Source of the DNA: Paludibacteraceae bacterium
Lineage (GTDB): Bacteria; Bacteroidota; Bacteroidia; Bacteroidales; Paludibacteraceae
Length of the DNA stretch: 36,337 nucleotides
Reading direction: 5' to 3'
NCBI GenBank assembly: GCA_017417025.1
Contig: JAFPZY010000009.1
Coordinates: forward strand, 1-36,337
A model generated the notes under the pieces. It had not been told where the DNA came from and ran no database searches. It saw only the letters and a list, made by a program, of their open reading frames with translations. Below are positions 1-10,500 of the stretch, in pieces. Position numbers and translations under genes: made by a program. How positions within the stretch are numbered: the first letter of the stretch is position 1; every line of letters starts with the position of its first letter.

Positions 1-3000
1 TACGGCTGGTATTGGGCTTCTACTCCGAATGAGACAGATGGAGGAAAAGCGTACTACTTATGGTTCGATAAGTCAAGTCAAGGCGTTACCGAATACAATC
101 GTTGGAAATCGAAATCTGTACGTTTGGTAACAGAAGCTCCGATTCCTCCTTATGAGGCTGCAATAAAGTTGATTAACGCTATCGGTACAGTTGAACTCAC
201 CGCAGAGTGCAAGGCGAAGATTGATGCTGCTCGTGCGGCATTCAATGCGCTGAGCGACGGTGACAAAGCACAAGTAACCAATATCGCTACGCTGACGACT
301 GCTGAGGCAGCCTTTGAAAACGTAATGAATATCTGGCTCAGCGGCGACTGCGATGTGATCCTGTGGAAAGATACGACTCTGACTGTTCAGAAACATGCAG
401 GCGAAGGCAACGGAGCGATGGCGGATTACAACTACGCAAGTCGTGCTCCGTGGTACAGCGGTCACTGGTACAATCCTCAACCTAACGACATCGTAATCAA
501 GTCTGTTAAGATAGAAGAAGGTGTTACCCACCTTGGGGATTATGCATTCGCTTGGATGAGCGAGATGAAGACGGTTACTATTCCGTCAAGCGTAACCACT
601 ATTCCGGAAGATGCATTCTATTGGAGTAAGGCGGTCGATGATATTTATCTCTCTGCGAACCCGTCGAACCTGATGTGGATACAGCCGAATACTGCAGATG
701 TACAGTTCAAACCGAATAAAGGTACTAACTGCCACGTACCGGTTGACCTCTTACCGGTTTATCCGGAATGGCTCAACGGAATCAATCTGACTTTCGTAGG
801 TGACCAGACACCTACCGTTCCGACCATCGAAGTAGGCAAGGTCTTCAATGACAGTGATGAGGTGTATATCGGTCCGGATACCACCTATATCCAATATAAT
901 TGCTTCAGCGCGGAAAAATATATGTATGCTAAAGGTACTTTCAAAATCTTAGGGTTTGTACAGGATGAAGTCTTTGGTATAAAATTTGAACCGAAGTCGA
1001 TGACTTATTGCTTCATGCAGTTCTATTCAAACGGCAAGACCTTTGTATCCTATGGAACCAGCTGTTGTGCAACCGCTAAACCGACTAAGATGACAGTCGT
1101 TTCCGGTGACGGTACGAAAGCCAATCCGTTCATCATCGAGCCGGATACCAAGGGCGAGTGTGTACAGGCTGAGTGGACCACCTTGCCGCAAGCAGTTAGC
1201 GAAATCACCTATGACGGCGAACCGCACACGCTGATTACCGCCGGTGTCAGCACCGCGGGTATCGTACAGTACTCGTTGGACAACGGCGCAAGCTGGAGTG
1301 CTGACCTGCCGCAGGGTACCGACCCCGTTACCTATACCGTTCACTACCGCGTGATTGGCGGTAACTCATGTATTCTGGGTATCGACTATGATCCGAATAA
1401 TAAAGTAACAGCTTCTATCGTTGCGCCTGCAGTGGAGAACGTAGAAGCTAAGATCGCAGCTGTTCCTTCGCCGGTTGTTTATACCCCGGCATGTGAGGCA
1501 GCTATCGCTGATGCACGTTCTGCTTACGACGCATTGGACGATGCGTTGAAGCCGTTTGTAGAGAATTACGCTGTACTGACCGCAGCCGAGGCTACCTATG
1601 ATAACATGAAGTATGTATCGGCAGTAGAGGCTAAGATCAATGAGATCCCGAGCCCGATGACCGCAGAGAATACCAAACTCTCTGTATATCAAAAGGTACA
1701 GGACGCGCGCGCGGCATATGACGCACTGACCGCTGACCAGCAAGCACTGGTATCCAACTATAGTCGCCTGACCGACGCTGAGGATGCTTTCGCTGCTATC
1801 GGCGGAGGCGGTGATGCGCCTGCCGGTGCACTGAGTGGTAAGTTATCGATTGACGAATCAAGTGTCGTTTACTTCTCCAAGGGTAACCTGCAAGCTACGA
1901 CAGCTGACCTCGGTGCTAACTGGACATGGGGCTTTGCGGCTAATCAATGGGATCTCATAGGTGATGCTGCTGCCAATAACGCTATCAGTGGCAACGGTGA
2001 GGTAAGCGAGAACGGTACAGTCGATCTGTTCGGCTGGAGTACTTCCGCCACAAAATATGGTATCCATAACGGCACTAATAAGAATATTAGCGACTATGCA
2101 GGCGATTTCGCAGATTGGGGTGCTACGATGGGCGATGGCTGGTTCACTTTGTCAAAAGAGCAATGGGAGTACCTGTTAAATACCCGTACCGGCGATAAGG
2201 CAGCGACTGTAAATAGTGTAGCCGATTGCAGATATACAAAAGCCACCATTAATACGGATGGGACAGCAGTAAAGGGTATTATCCTGTTCCCAGATGGCGG
2301 TACTTTTGCTGAAAGTGAATTTACGGAAGTAGGGTCTCCTAATACAGAAAATGCAAATTATACGACTACTTGTACCACTGCACAATGGACTGCTTTGCAG
2401 GCTAAAGGCTGCGTCTTCCTGCCGGCAGCGGGCCGCCGCTATGGAGCGGAAGTGAGCAATGAGGACCCGAAAGGCTACTATTGGTCGTCCTCGCCTAAAC
2501 CCTCCACTGATGACGCGTACTTCGTGTTCTTCTATCCGTACAATGTGGTTCCTGCGAGCAACGACTTCCGCTGCATGGGTCTATCCGTCCGCCTCGTTAC
2601 CGAGGCATCGGCTTCTCCTCTCGCCGCTGCACAGGTAGTGAAAGACCTGATTGAGGCTATCGGCGAAGTAAGTTATCCGGGCAGCAAAGAGGCTATCAAG
2701 GCAGCCCGTGAGGCAGTGGATGCCCTTGGCGCAAACGCCAGCCTGCTTGACGAGGCTGACCTGCAGAAACTGACCGATGCCGAGACAGCTTATGCACAAC
2801 TCTTGGAACAGGCTGTGGCAGCCGTTAAGGATCAGATTGATGCCCTGCCGGATACGCCGCTGACTGACGCAACCAAGAAACTCTCTGAATATAATAAGGT
2901 GTTAGCCGCGCGCGAGGCATACGACGCCCTCTCCGACGACGAGAAAGCCGCTGTAGATAACTACGGCAAACTCACTGCCGCAGAAGCAGCCTTCGCGGCT

Positions 3001-4485
3001 ATCGATAAGGGTGGCATTACGATTTACGACAGCGGTTCGGTTGCCCTGACCGACCTCAAGATTGGAGACGTCCTCAAGGGAGGCGTTACCCTCATAGGCG
3101 AGGCATCGGATAAGATTGGTACACGGCGTGTGGCTATGAACGGAGAAACGAAAGAAGGGGTATTTTATAATCTTCCGTTCCAGTATATGAATCCTCTACT
3201 GGGCGAGAATGCTGCCATTTCTCATGGCCCCAATGTCTTCTCCCCGATCGCTGAGGACGGCAATGCCGGTGACGCATGGATAGTAACCGACAAAAACGCT
3301 CAGGCAACCGTTTGGCTTAGGGGTATCAATAGCGCAGCACTTCCAAGCATTTTTGCTGATGCACAGGCTGCATTGGATAAGATCAACGCTATCCCGCAAC
3401 CGGTAGTGCTGAGTGACGAGTGCAATGCCGCTATCCAGGCTGCTCGCGATGCCGTAACCGCGCTGGGCGAGAACGCAAGCCTGCTCGACGATGCCGACAT
3501 CGACAAACTGGCAAAAGCTGAAGCCGATTTCGCACTGCTCATCAAGGACGCTACCGCAGTAGCGGACAAGATTGCCGCTATCGGCGAGGTGACCTTCTCT
3601 GCAGACAGCAAGGAAAAGATCGTAGATGCACGCGAGGCTTACGAGGCCCTCTCTGACGAACTCAAGCCGTACGTCAGCAACCTCGATAAGCTCACCGCAG
3701 CCGAGGCAGCCTACGAAGCAGCCCGTCCGTTCGCACCGGTGACTACCGTTCCGGCAGCTGTGGAGGCGCTGCAGTACACCGGCGCAGCACAGACGCTCAT
3801 CACTGCCGGCGCAGCCGAGCACGGTACCGTCCTCTATTCGCTCGACGGAGAGAACTACAGCACGGAGCTCCCGACAGCTCTCCTCCCGGGCGCGTACACG
3901 ATATATTATAAGGTACAGGCTACCGACGACTACAAAGATGTAGCTCCGGTTACCGTCATCGCTACCATCGCCTACAACTATCCTGCCACCTACGGCCTCT
4001 TCGGTATCCCCGAGGGATGGAGCGTCAAGGTGAACGACGAAGAGGTAGCCGTAGTCAACGGCGCTGTCAAGAACATCGCAGCCAATGACCGGTTCGACAT
4101 CATGCCTGTCAAACCCGAGGATGTGAAGCTGGTGGAGGTAGTGCCCTATCTCCTCGACCTCGCTACCGTAACCGACAGCGTGATTTACATCCTGGACGGC
4201 GACAGCATCACCGGTACCGCGAACGGCCATATCACGGTTGTCATCGTGCCCGATGCGAAAGTCTATTTCAAGGACGTGAACCTGACGAACACGGGTAGCC
4301 ACCCGGCAGTCCTCTGCGGCGGCAATGCCGAGATAGTAGTCGTAGGTGAGAACACGATCACCTGTACGAAGGAAGGCGAATACGGCATCCGGGCTGCCGG
4401 AGCGGGTACGACACTGACCATCAGCGGCGACAAGACGCTGCTCAAGGCCACCATCGACCCTAACGGCGGAACTGTTAACCAATAA
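1..4485 (+). CDS. Mosaic multi-repeat surface protein, 5' end outside the window
   Basis: The reading frame is open from base 1, so the gene is truncated by the window edge and no start is assigned. The first ~45 codons are the tail of a FISUMP-like (Fibrobacter major paralogous) domain, ending in SVRLVTEA. A complete copy lies at about nt 1825-2615 (motifs VYFSKGNLQA, VDLFGWST, YYWSSSP, LSVRLVTEA). Seven ~60-aa helical repeats of the type AR-AYDAL...V-NY--LTAAEAA occur near nt 150-330, 1430-1615, 1618-1803, 2620-2810, 2812-3008, 3350-3545 and 3548-3725. A BspA-like leucine-rich segment (TIPSSVTTIPEDAF) is at ~480-650. Two domains with a YSLD core lie at ~1170-1425 and 3727-3990. The C-terminus is a Gly/Thr-rich beta segment ending DPNGGTVNQ. 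No T9SS C-terminal domain is present, unlike the next gene, 25 bp downstream. Likely an exported adhesin-like protein; the ligand is unknown. Confidence 0.85.
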   Translation, partial: YGWYWASTPNETDGGKAYYLWFDKSSQGVTEYNRWKSKSVRLVTEAPIPPYEAAIKLINAIGTVELTAECKAKIDAARAAFNALSDGDKAQVTNIATLTTAEAAFENVMNIWLSGDCDVILWKDTTLTVQKHAGEGNGAMADYNYASRAPWYSGHWYNPQPNDIVIKSVKIEEGVTHLGDYAFAWMSEMKTVTIPSSVTTIPEDAFYWSKAVDDIYLSANPSNLMWIQPNTADVQFKPNKGTNCHVPVDLLPVYPEWLNGINLTFVGDQTPTVPTIEVGKVFNDSDEVYIGPDTTYIQYNCFSAEKYMYAKGTFKILGFVQDEVFGIKFEPKSMTYCFMQFYSNGKTFVSYGTSCCATAKPTKMTVVSGDGTKANPFIIEPDTKGECVQAEWTTLPQAVSEITYDGEPHTLITAGVSTAGIVQYSLDNGASWSADLPQGTDPVTYTVHYRVIGGNSCILGIDYDPNNKVTASIVAPAVENVEAKIAAVPSPVVYTPACEAAIADARSAYDALDDALKPFVENYAVLTAAEATYDNMKYVSAVEAKINEIPSPMTAENTKLSVYQKVQDARAAYDALTADQQALVSNYSRLTDAEDAFAAIGGGGDAPAGALSGKLSIDESSVVYFSKGNLQATTADLGANWTWGFAANQWDLIGDAAANNAISGNGEVSENGTVDLFGWSTSATKYGIHNGTNKNISDYAGDFADWGATMGDGWFTLSKEQWEYLLNTRTGDKAATVNSVADCRYTKATINTDGTAVKGIILFPDGGTFAESEFTEVGSPNTENANYTTTCTTAQWTALQAKGCVFLPAAGRRYGAEVSNEDPKGYYWSSSPKPSTDDAYFVFFYPYNVVPASNDFRCMGLSVRLVTEASASPLAAAQVVKDLIEAIGEVSYPGSKEAIKAAREAVDALGANASLLDEADLQKLTDAETAYAQLLEQAVAAVKDQIDALPDTPLTDATKKLSEYNKVLAAREAYDALSDDEKAAVDNYGKLTAAEAAFAAIDKGGITIYDSGSVALTDLKIGDVLKGGVTLIGEASDKIGTRRVAMNGETKEGVFYNLPFQYMNPLLGENAAISHGPNVFSPIAEDGNAGDAWIVTDKNAQATVWLRGINSAALPSIFADAQAALDKINAIPQPVVLSDECNAAIQAARDAVTALGENASLLDDADIDKLAKAEADFALLIKDATAVADKIAAIGEVTFSADSKEKIVDAREAYEALSDELKPYVSNLDKLTAAEAAYEAARPFAPVTTVPAAVEALQYTGAAQTLITAGAAEHGTVLYSLDGENYSTELPTALLPGAYTIYYKVQATDDYKDVAPVTVIATIAYNYPATYGLFGIPEGWSVKVNDEEVAVVNGAVKNIAANDRFDIMPVKPEDVKLVEVVPYLLDLATVTDSVIYILDGDSITGTANGHITVVIVPDAKVYFKDVNLTNTGSHPAVLCGGNAEIVVVGENTITCTKEGEYGIRAAGAGTTLTISGDKTLLKATIDPNGGTVNQ

Positions 4486-4510
4486 GCATAACGAATAAAT
4501 ATATACAGCT

Positions 4511-7500
4511 ATGAGAAATAGATTAATAAAACAATTGATGCTTGTTGCGTTGATAGTCTTCGGCGCAACAGGTGCATGGGCAGACCAATCGGCGGGTTTC
4601 TACCACTTTCAACAAGGCTTTATTCAAGGCAATAATGTCGCGAATCAGGTTACGGTGAACTGCGGGGCAGTTTACGATAGATATGCTGTCTTGAGATATG
4701 GTGGTAAAAATTTGACTATTTCCGTACCGACGGGATATTCGATTACCTTTGTAAGGTTTATTGTGGATAGAGCTGTCGATAGACAGACCGTCAGTACTAC
4801 GAAAGGAACGTTAACTAACAACAGGCCTCGAGCTGAAGAGATCACTTACGTCAATGATGTCAACAGCACTTCTGTCACATTGAGTACCGAGGGTGAGTAC
4901 AGGATTGGAACGATAGAGGTTTTCTACAAGGTGGAAGAACCGACGGGTTCGGTTGACGGTCTCACCGGAAAGAACGGTTCGTTCCGTGTCTGGGGATGGG
5001 CTTATGACCCGGATGCTGAAAATAGTTATGCTGTGACCATCCACGTGTATGTGTTCGACAATGCCACGGAGACCGATTTGAAAAAAGCGAAAAAGGGTAT
5101 CATCGCCGGTTCAGCGAACATCCAGCGTGACGACTTGGCAAATCAGGGACACGGTGTGATGCACGGTTTCGATTTTAACCTGAGCTTGACCGACCTCAGT
5201 GCGGGTACCTATTACGTTCGCGTGTTTGCCTTGGACAAACAAGGCATTAGCAACCCTAACCTGGGGTATTCGGACCAAAGCGGTAATGTGAAGGCGGTTA
5301 CCGTTAGTGCTCCGTACACCGTTAGCTACAACGCCAACGGTGGTAGCGGTGCTCCGGCAAGTCAGAAAAAGGCGCAGGATATTACGCTCAAACTGAGCAC
5401 CACCACGCCGACCCGCACGGGTTATACCTTCAATGGTTGGAACACCAATAATAGCGGAACAGGTACCAACTATGCAGCCGGTGCCAATTACACCGCCAAT
5501 GCCAATGTGACCCTTTATGCGAAATGGACCGCGAACAAGTACACCGTGACGCTGAACCAGCAGAGCGGTACGGGCGGTTCAGGTTCCGTGACAGCAACCT
5601 ACGCTGCGGCTATGCCTTCCATGACAAAGCCGACCCGCACGGGTTATACCTTCCAGGGCTATTACACCGAGGCAAACGGCAAGGGTACGAAATACTACAA
5701 CGCCAACGGCTCTTCTGCCAAGAACTGGGACAAGACCGCTAACACGACACTCTATGCCTACTGGACAGCCAATACCTACACCGTGACCCTCGATATGCAG
5801 AGTGGCACTGGCGGTTCGGCTTCCGTAACGGCTACCTATGCTGCGGCGATGCCTTCCATGACCGTTCCTACACGTGCGAATTATACCTTCGGCGGTTACT
5901 ACACCGAGGCAAAGGGCAAAGGTACGATATACTACAACGCCAACGGCTCTTCTGCCCAGAACTGGGACAAGGCCTCCAACACGACGCTCTATGCCTACTG
6001 GACACCGGTACCATACGCCATCACCTATAACCTCGAAGGCGGTACGGATACAGGCAACCCGGCAAGTTATACGATAGAGACAGAGACCTTTACGCTCAAG
6101 GCTCCCGTGCGCGAGGATTATACCTTCCTCGGCTGGACAGGCTCCAACGGCGAGGAGGTGCAACTGACTGTCACGATTGCCAAGGGCTCCACGGAGGGAA
6201 AGAGCTATACTGCCCACTGGGAAGCCAACGACGCTATCCTTCAGGAACTCCATTCCGCCCTCGGCGAGAAGGCTTGGACGGGTTACGGCGTCAACACCGG
6301 CGTCATCAGCTACAGCCGCGGTGACGAACCCAAAGAGTTCCGCGCTACCATCATGGGCGGTACCTATACCTTCGATATCCCCTTCCGCGATGTCAACTCG
6401 ATCACCAAAGCCCTCAACACCGACGGCTCTGCTACCTATACGCTGAATGTTTCCCTGCCTGCCCAGACCGGCATGGCGTCCGAGACGCTGCGCGTCACCC
6501 TCAAAGACGGTGAGATAACCGGCATGGAGAGCGAGAACGCAGGACTGGAGATGAGCAAAGAGGGTGCCGAGATCACCGACTGGGCGGCGCTCCAGACGGC
6601 TATGAACAACGGCGGCGTCATCAAACTGACAGCCGACATCACGGCGACACCCGCCGATGCGGCACTGACCGTACCTGCCGGCAAGACCGTCGTGCTCGAC
6701 CTCAACGGATTTACTATCAACCGCGCCATGACAGCCCCCGCTGCCAACGGTAGCGTGATTATCAACAACGGTACACTCGCTATCCAGACCACCAACGGCG
6801 GCAAGATCACCGGCGGTAAGACCACCGGCAACGGCGGCGGTATCCTCAACAACGGCGTGCTGACCCTCTACGGAGGCGAGATAACCGGCAACAAGGCTTC
6901 CGGCATGGGCGGCGGCGTATATAACGCTGCGGCAGCACCGGCAGGCTTCTGGATGACCGGAGGACTGATTGACGGCAACACCGCCGGCACCTTCGCAGCC
7001 ATCGGAGGCGATGTGACCTTCAGCAACATGGCTGTCGTACAGGTGAACGCTGCCGGTAGCACCGTCAGCAACGCAACGGCTAAGACAGGTATGGTCAAAT
7101 ACGACTATATACAACCCGTCATGCCGGATTTGGAGAAGTTCGGTATCCTCTCGGAACTCTATGCCGCTCTCGGCAACGAGACATGGACGGGCTACGGCGT
7201 CAATACCGGTGTCATCAGCTACAGCCGCGGCGACGAAATGAACGAGTTCCGCGCTACCTTCATGGGTGGTAACTACACCTTGGATGTGCCCTTCGGCGAC
7301 TTCACCGCAGCCTCCAAGGCAGAGAATACGGACGGCAGTTTCACCTATACGCTCGAACTGCCCCTGCCGGCATACACCGGACTGAGCTCCGAGACGGTCA
7401 AGATCACCATCAAAGACGGTGAGATAACCGGTCTCCAGAGCGAGAACGCAGGGCTGGATATGAACAAAGAGGCGGGTGAGATCACCGGCTGGGCAGCCCT

Positions 7501-10500
7501 GCAGGCGGCTGTCAACAACGGCGGCGTCATCAAACTGTCCACCGACGTGACGGCGACACCCGCAGATGCGGCGCTCACCGTACCCGCCGGAAAGACCGTG
7601 GTGATCGACCTCAACGGACACACGCTCAACCGCGCCCTGACAGCTCCCGCTGCCAACGGTAGCGTGATCATCAATAACGGTACGCTCGCTATCATGGACA
7701 ACGCCGGCAACGGTAAGATCACCGGCGGTAACACCACAACCATCGGAGGCGGTGTGCTCAACAACGGTGCCTTCACCCTCTACGGAGGCGAGATCACCGG
7801 CAACAAAGCAACCGACGCGGGCGGCGGCGTATATAACACAGCGTATGAGCTGCCCGGAGGCTTCTGGATGACCGGAGGTCTGATTGACGGCAACACCGCT
7901 TCCGTCGGCGCAGCCATCGGCGGCGAGGTGACCTTCAACAAACAGGCAGCCGTTCAGGTAGATGCGGACGGTACGGTCGTGGATATCAACACGGCGGCAG
8001 CCCATATGATGTCCTATTCCTACATCCGTCCGGCGCTGCCGAGTGTGGACCAGATGATGACTACGCCCGCGCAGCAGGCTAACGGCGCATGGCAAGCTTA
8101 CATGCCTGCCGGCAACCGTATGCTCCGCGTGACCTACAAGGACGAGCCTCAACTGGCTTGGGTGGACCAAGACAAACAGCCTGTCACCGCTATCTCCGGC
8201 TACCACGGCTTCCAGCCGTTGGTGGCTATCCCGAACATCAAAGCATCGGATAAATTCTTTGCGGCACTTGATGCAGGCACTTCCGTACTGGAGGCTTTCT
8301 CCTCGAATCCGGATGTAGTGGGCGTAGTCGGTGTCGGCAGCTTCCTTCTCAACGGCATAGGTGAAGCCGATCTGGCGGTTATCCACCGCAACGATGCGGA
8401 CTTCAAGTACGACTCCGCTGCCTTCCATGTAACGGTGCTGGCGCCGGATACGATGAAACTGCTCACCAACAACGCCGAGTGGGGTACCGTAGCTGCGGTA
8501 ACGCCGCTGGGCGACAGTGTCCGCGCCGGTGAAGGCAACAAGTTCTTCGCTGTGCCGGGAGCAACCATGATCGTACAGGCTACTCCGGCGGATGGTTTCC
8601 ACCTCCGCTACTGGAGCAACGGCGCTGCCGTAGATGCCAAGCTCCGCGCCCAAGCGCAGGTACAGGGCAACACCGACCTCCTGGCGTTCTTCGCGCCGGA
8701 TACCGTACCCGCTATCGTAACCAAAGAGCCGGTTGTCTTCGACACCCTCGTTTACACCGGCTATGCACAGACTATTCTGGCGAACGGTACGGCTATCGGA
8801 GGTCAGTTCAAGTACTCGCTGGACAGCGCTACCTGGTCCACCGAGCTGCCGCAGATCAAGGACGCGGGCACGCATACGTTCTATAGTTACGTGGATTCGA
8901 CCGACGTACTGCACCGCTGTCTGCCGGTTGAGACGCATACCGTGACGATTGCCAAAGCGCCGCTGACCATCACCGCGGAGAACAAAGATACTATCTACGG
9001 CGACCCCGCACCTGCCTTCACCGCGGCCTATACCGGCCTGCTCGGTGAAGATACGATAGGCGTAGTGAGCGGTCTGACACTCACGAGCGACTACCTCGTT
9101 ACCTCCAACGTAGGCGAGTACGACATCGTACCGGCTGACGCACAGGCGGCTAACTACACCATCTCTTACACCAACGGTACGCTCACCAACAACAAGGCGC
9201 CGCTGATGATTACCGCCGATGACAAAGAGGTTATCTACGGCGACGAGCATCCTGAGTTCACCGCTTCCTATAGCGGCTGGAAGAACAACGATGACAAGTC
9301 GGTAGTAAGCGGTCTGACGTACAGCACCGATTATTTCGTTACCTCCAACGTAGGCGAGTACAGCATCGTACCGGCCAACGCCACGGCGCAGAACTACGAG
9401 ATCTCTTATACCAAGGGTACGCTGACGGTTAACAAGGCCACGCTGACCATCACCGCCGAGGACAAGACGATGATCTACGGCGACGAGCATCCCGAGTTCA
9501 CCGCTTCGTACAGCGGCTGGAAGAACGAGGACGATGAGTCTGTTGTCAGCGATCTCGATTACACCTGCGAGTATGCACCGGGAAGCTATATCGGTACCTA
9601 CACCATCACCCCGCACAGCGCTACGGCGCAGAACTACGAGTTCGAGTACAAGGACGGTACGCTGACGGTCAACAAGGCTATCGTCTATATCAAGGGTGCT
9701 GACATTCAGGAGGCCAAGTTCGAGGACGGCAACACTACGGCCGTCGTGCTCAATGCCGGTCAGGTGATGGATGTCAAACTGAATGACGCAGTAGGCGTCT
9801 CGACTACCGCTACCTTCTCCGACGCAACGGTAGGCGAGGGCAAGACCATCACCATGTTCTACGAACTGACGGGCGATGCCGCACTGCTGGCTAACTACGA
9901 CCTCATTCCGACATCCGAGATCTTCGCTAAGAAGGGCGTCATCATCGAGAAATTCATCCCGGACAACAACCCCGAAGAGCAAGAAAATGACGAAGCCGAA
10001 GTGAAAGAAGGTATCGAGGTCTATGCGTACGGTTATTGCGACGATAGCGGCTACAGCCTGCGTTACCACCTCAACAGCGGTAACCCTGACCAGTACAAGA
10101 TTGAGTTCGACAAAAGCAAGTGCGATTCTATCTGCTTCACCGATGTGAACTACGGTGACTACACCATCTCCGGTCCTGACGGTACGATTGAAATCAACAT
10201 CCCTGCGGATATGCCGACGGGTGACTATACAATGACCGTCACCTTCCGCGACAGCCGCTTCCCGTGGCTGGAGAGCGATCCGTTTAGCGTGACCTTCCAT
10301 GTTAACCTGCCGGAGACCTACGTGCGTCCGCTGTTCGACAACGTGATTGCACTGGTAGATACCTGCGAGTGCCTGACCGATATCCAATGGTACTGGCGTG
10401 CGAACAGCACCGAGCTGTGGCAACCGATCGAGGGCGCTAACGGTTATTACTACCATGTGGACGGTAAACTGACCGGTGAGTACTTCGTTTCGGCGAAGAT

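Noticed and set aside
1825-2615. Sulfatase-modifying (formylglycine-generating) enzyme domain
   Set aside because: The YWSSS...SVRLV pattern is superficially similar, but it fits the FISUMP-like surface domain better and no catalytic Cys pair is seen.
3196-4482. A 428-codon antisense open frame in the first gene
   Set aside because: Shadow of the repetitive plus-strand coding sequence, with no independent support.
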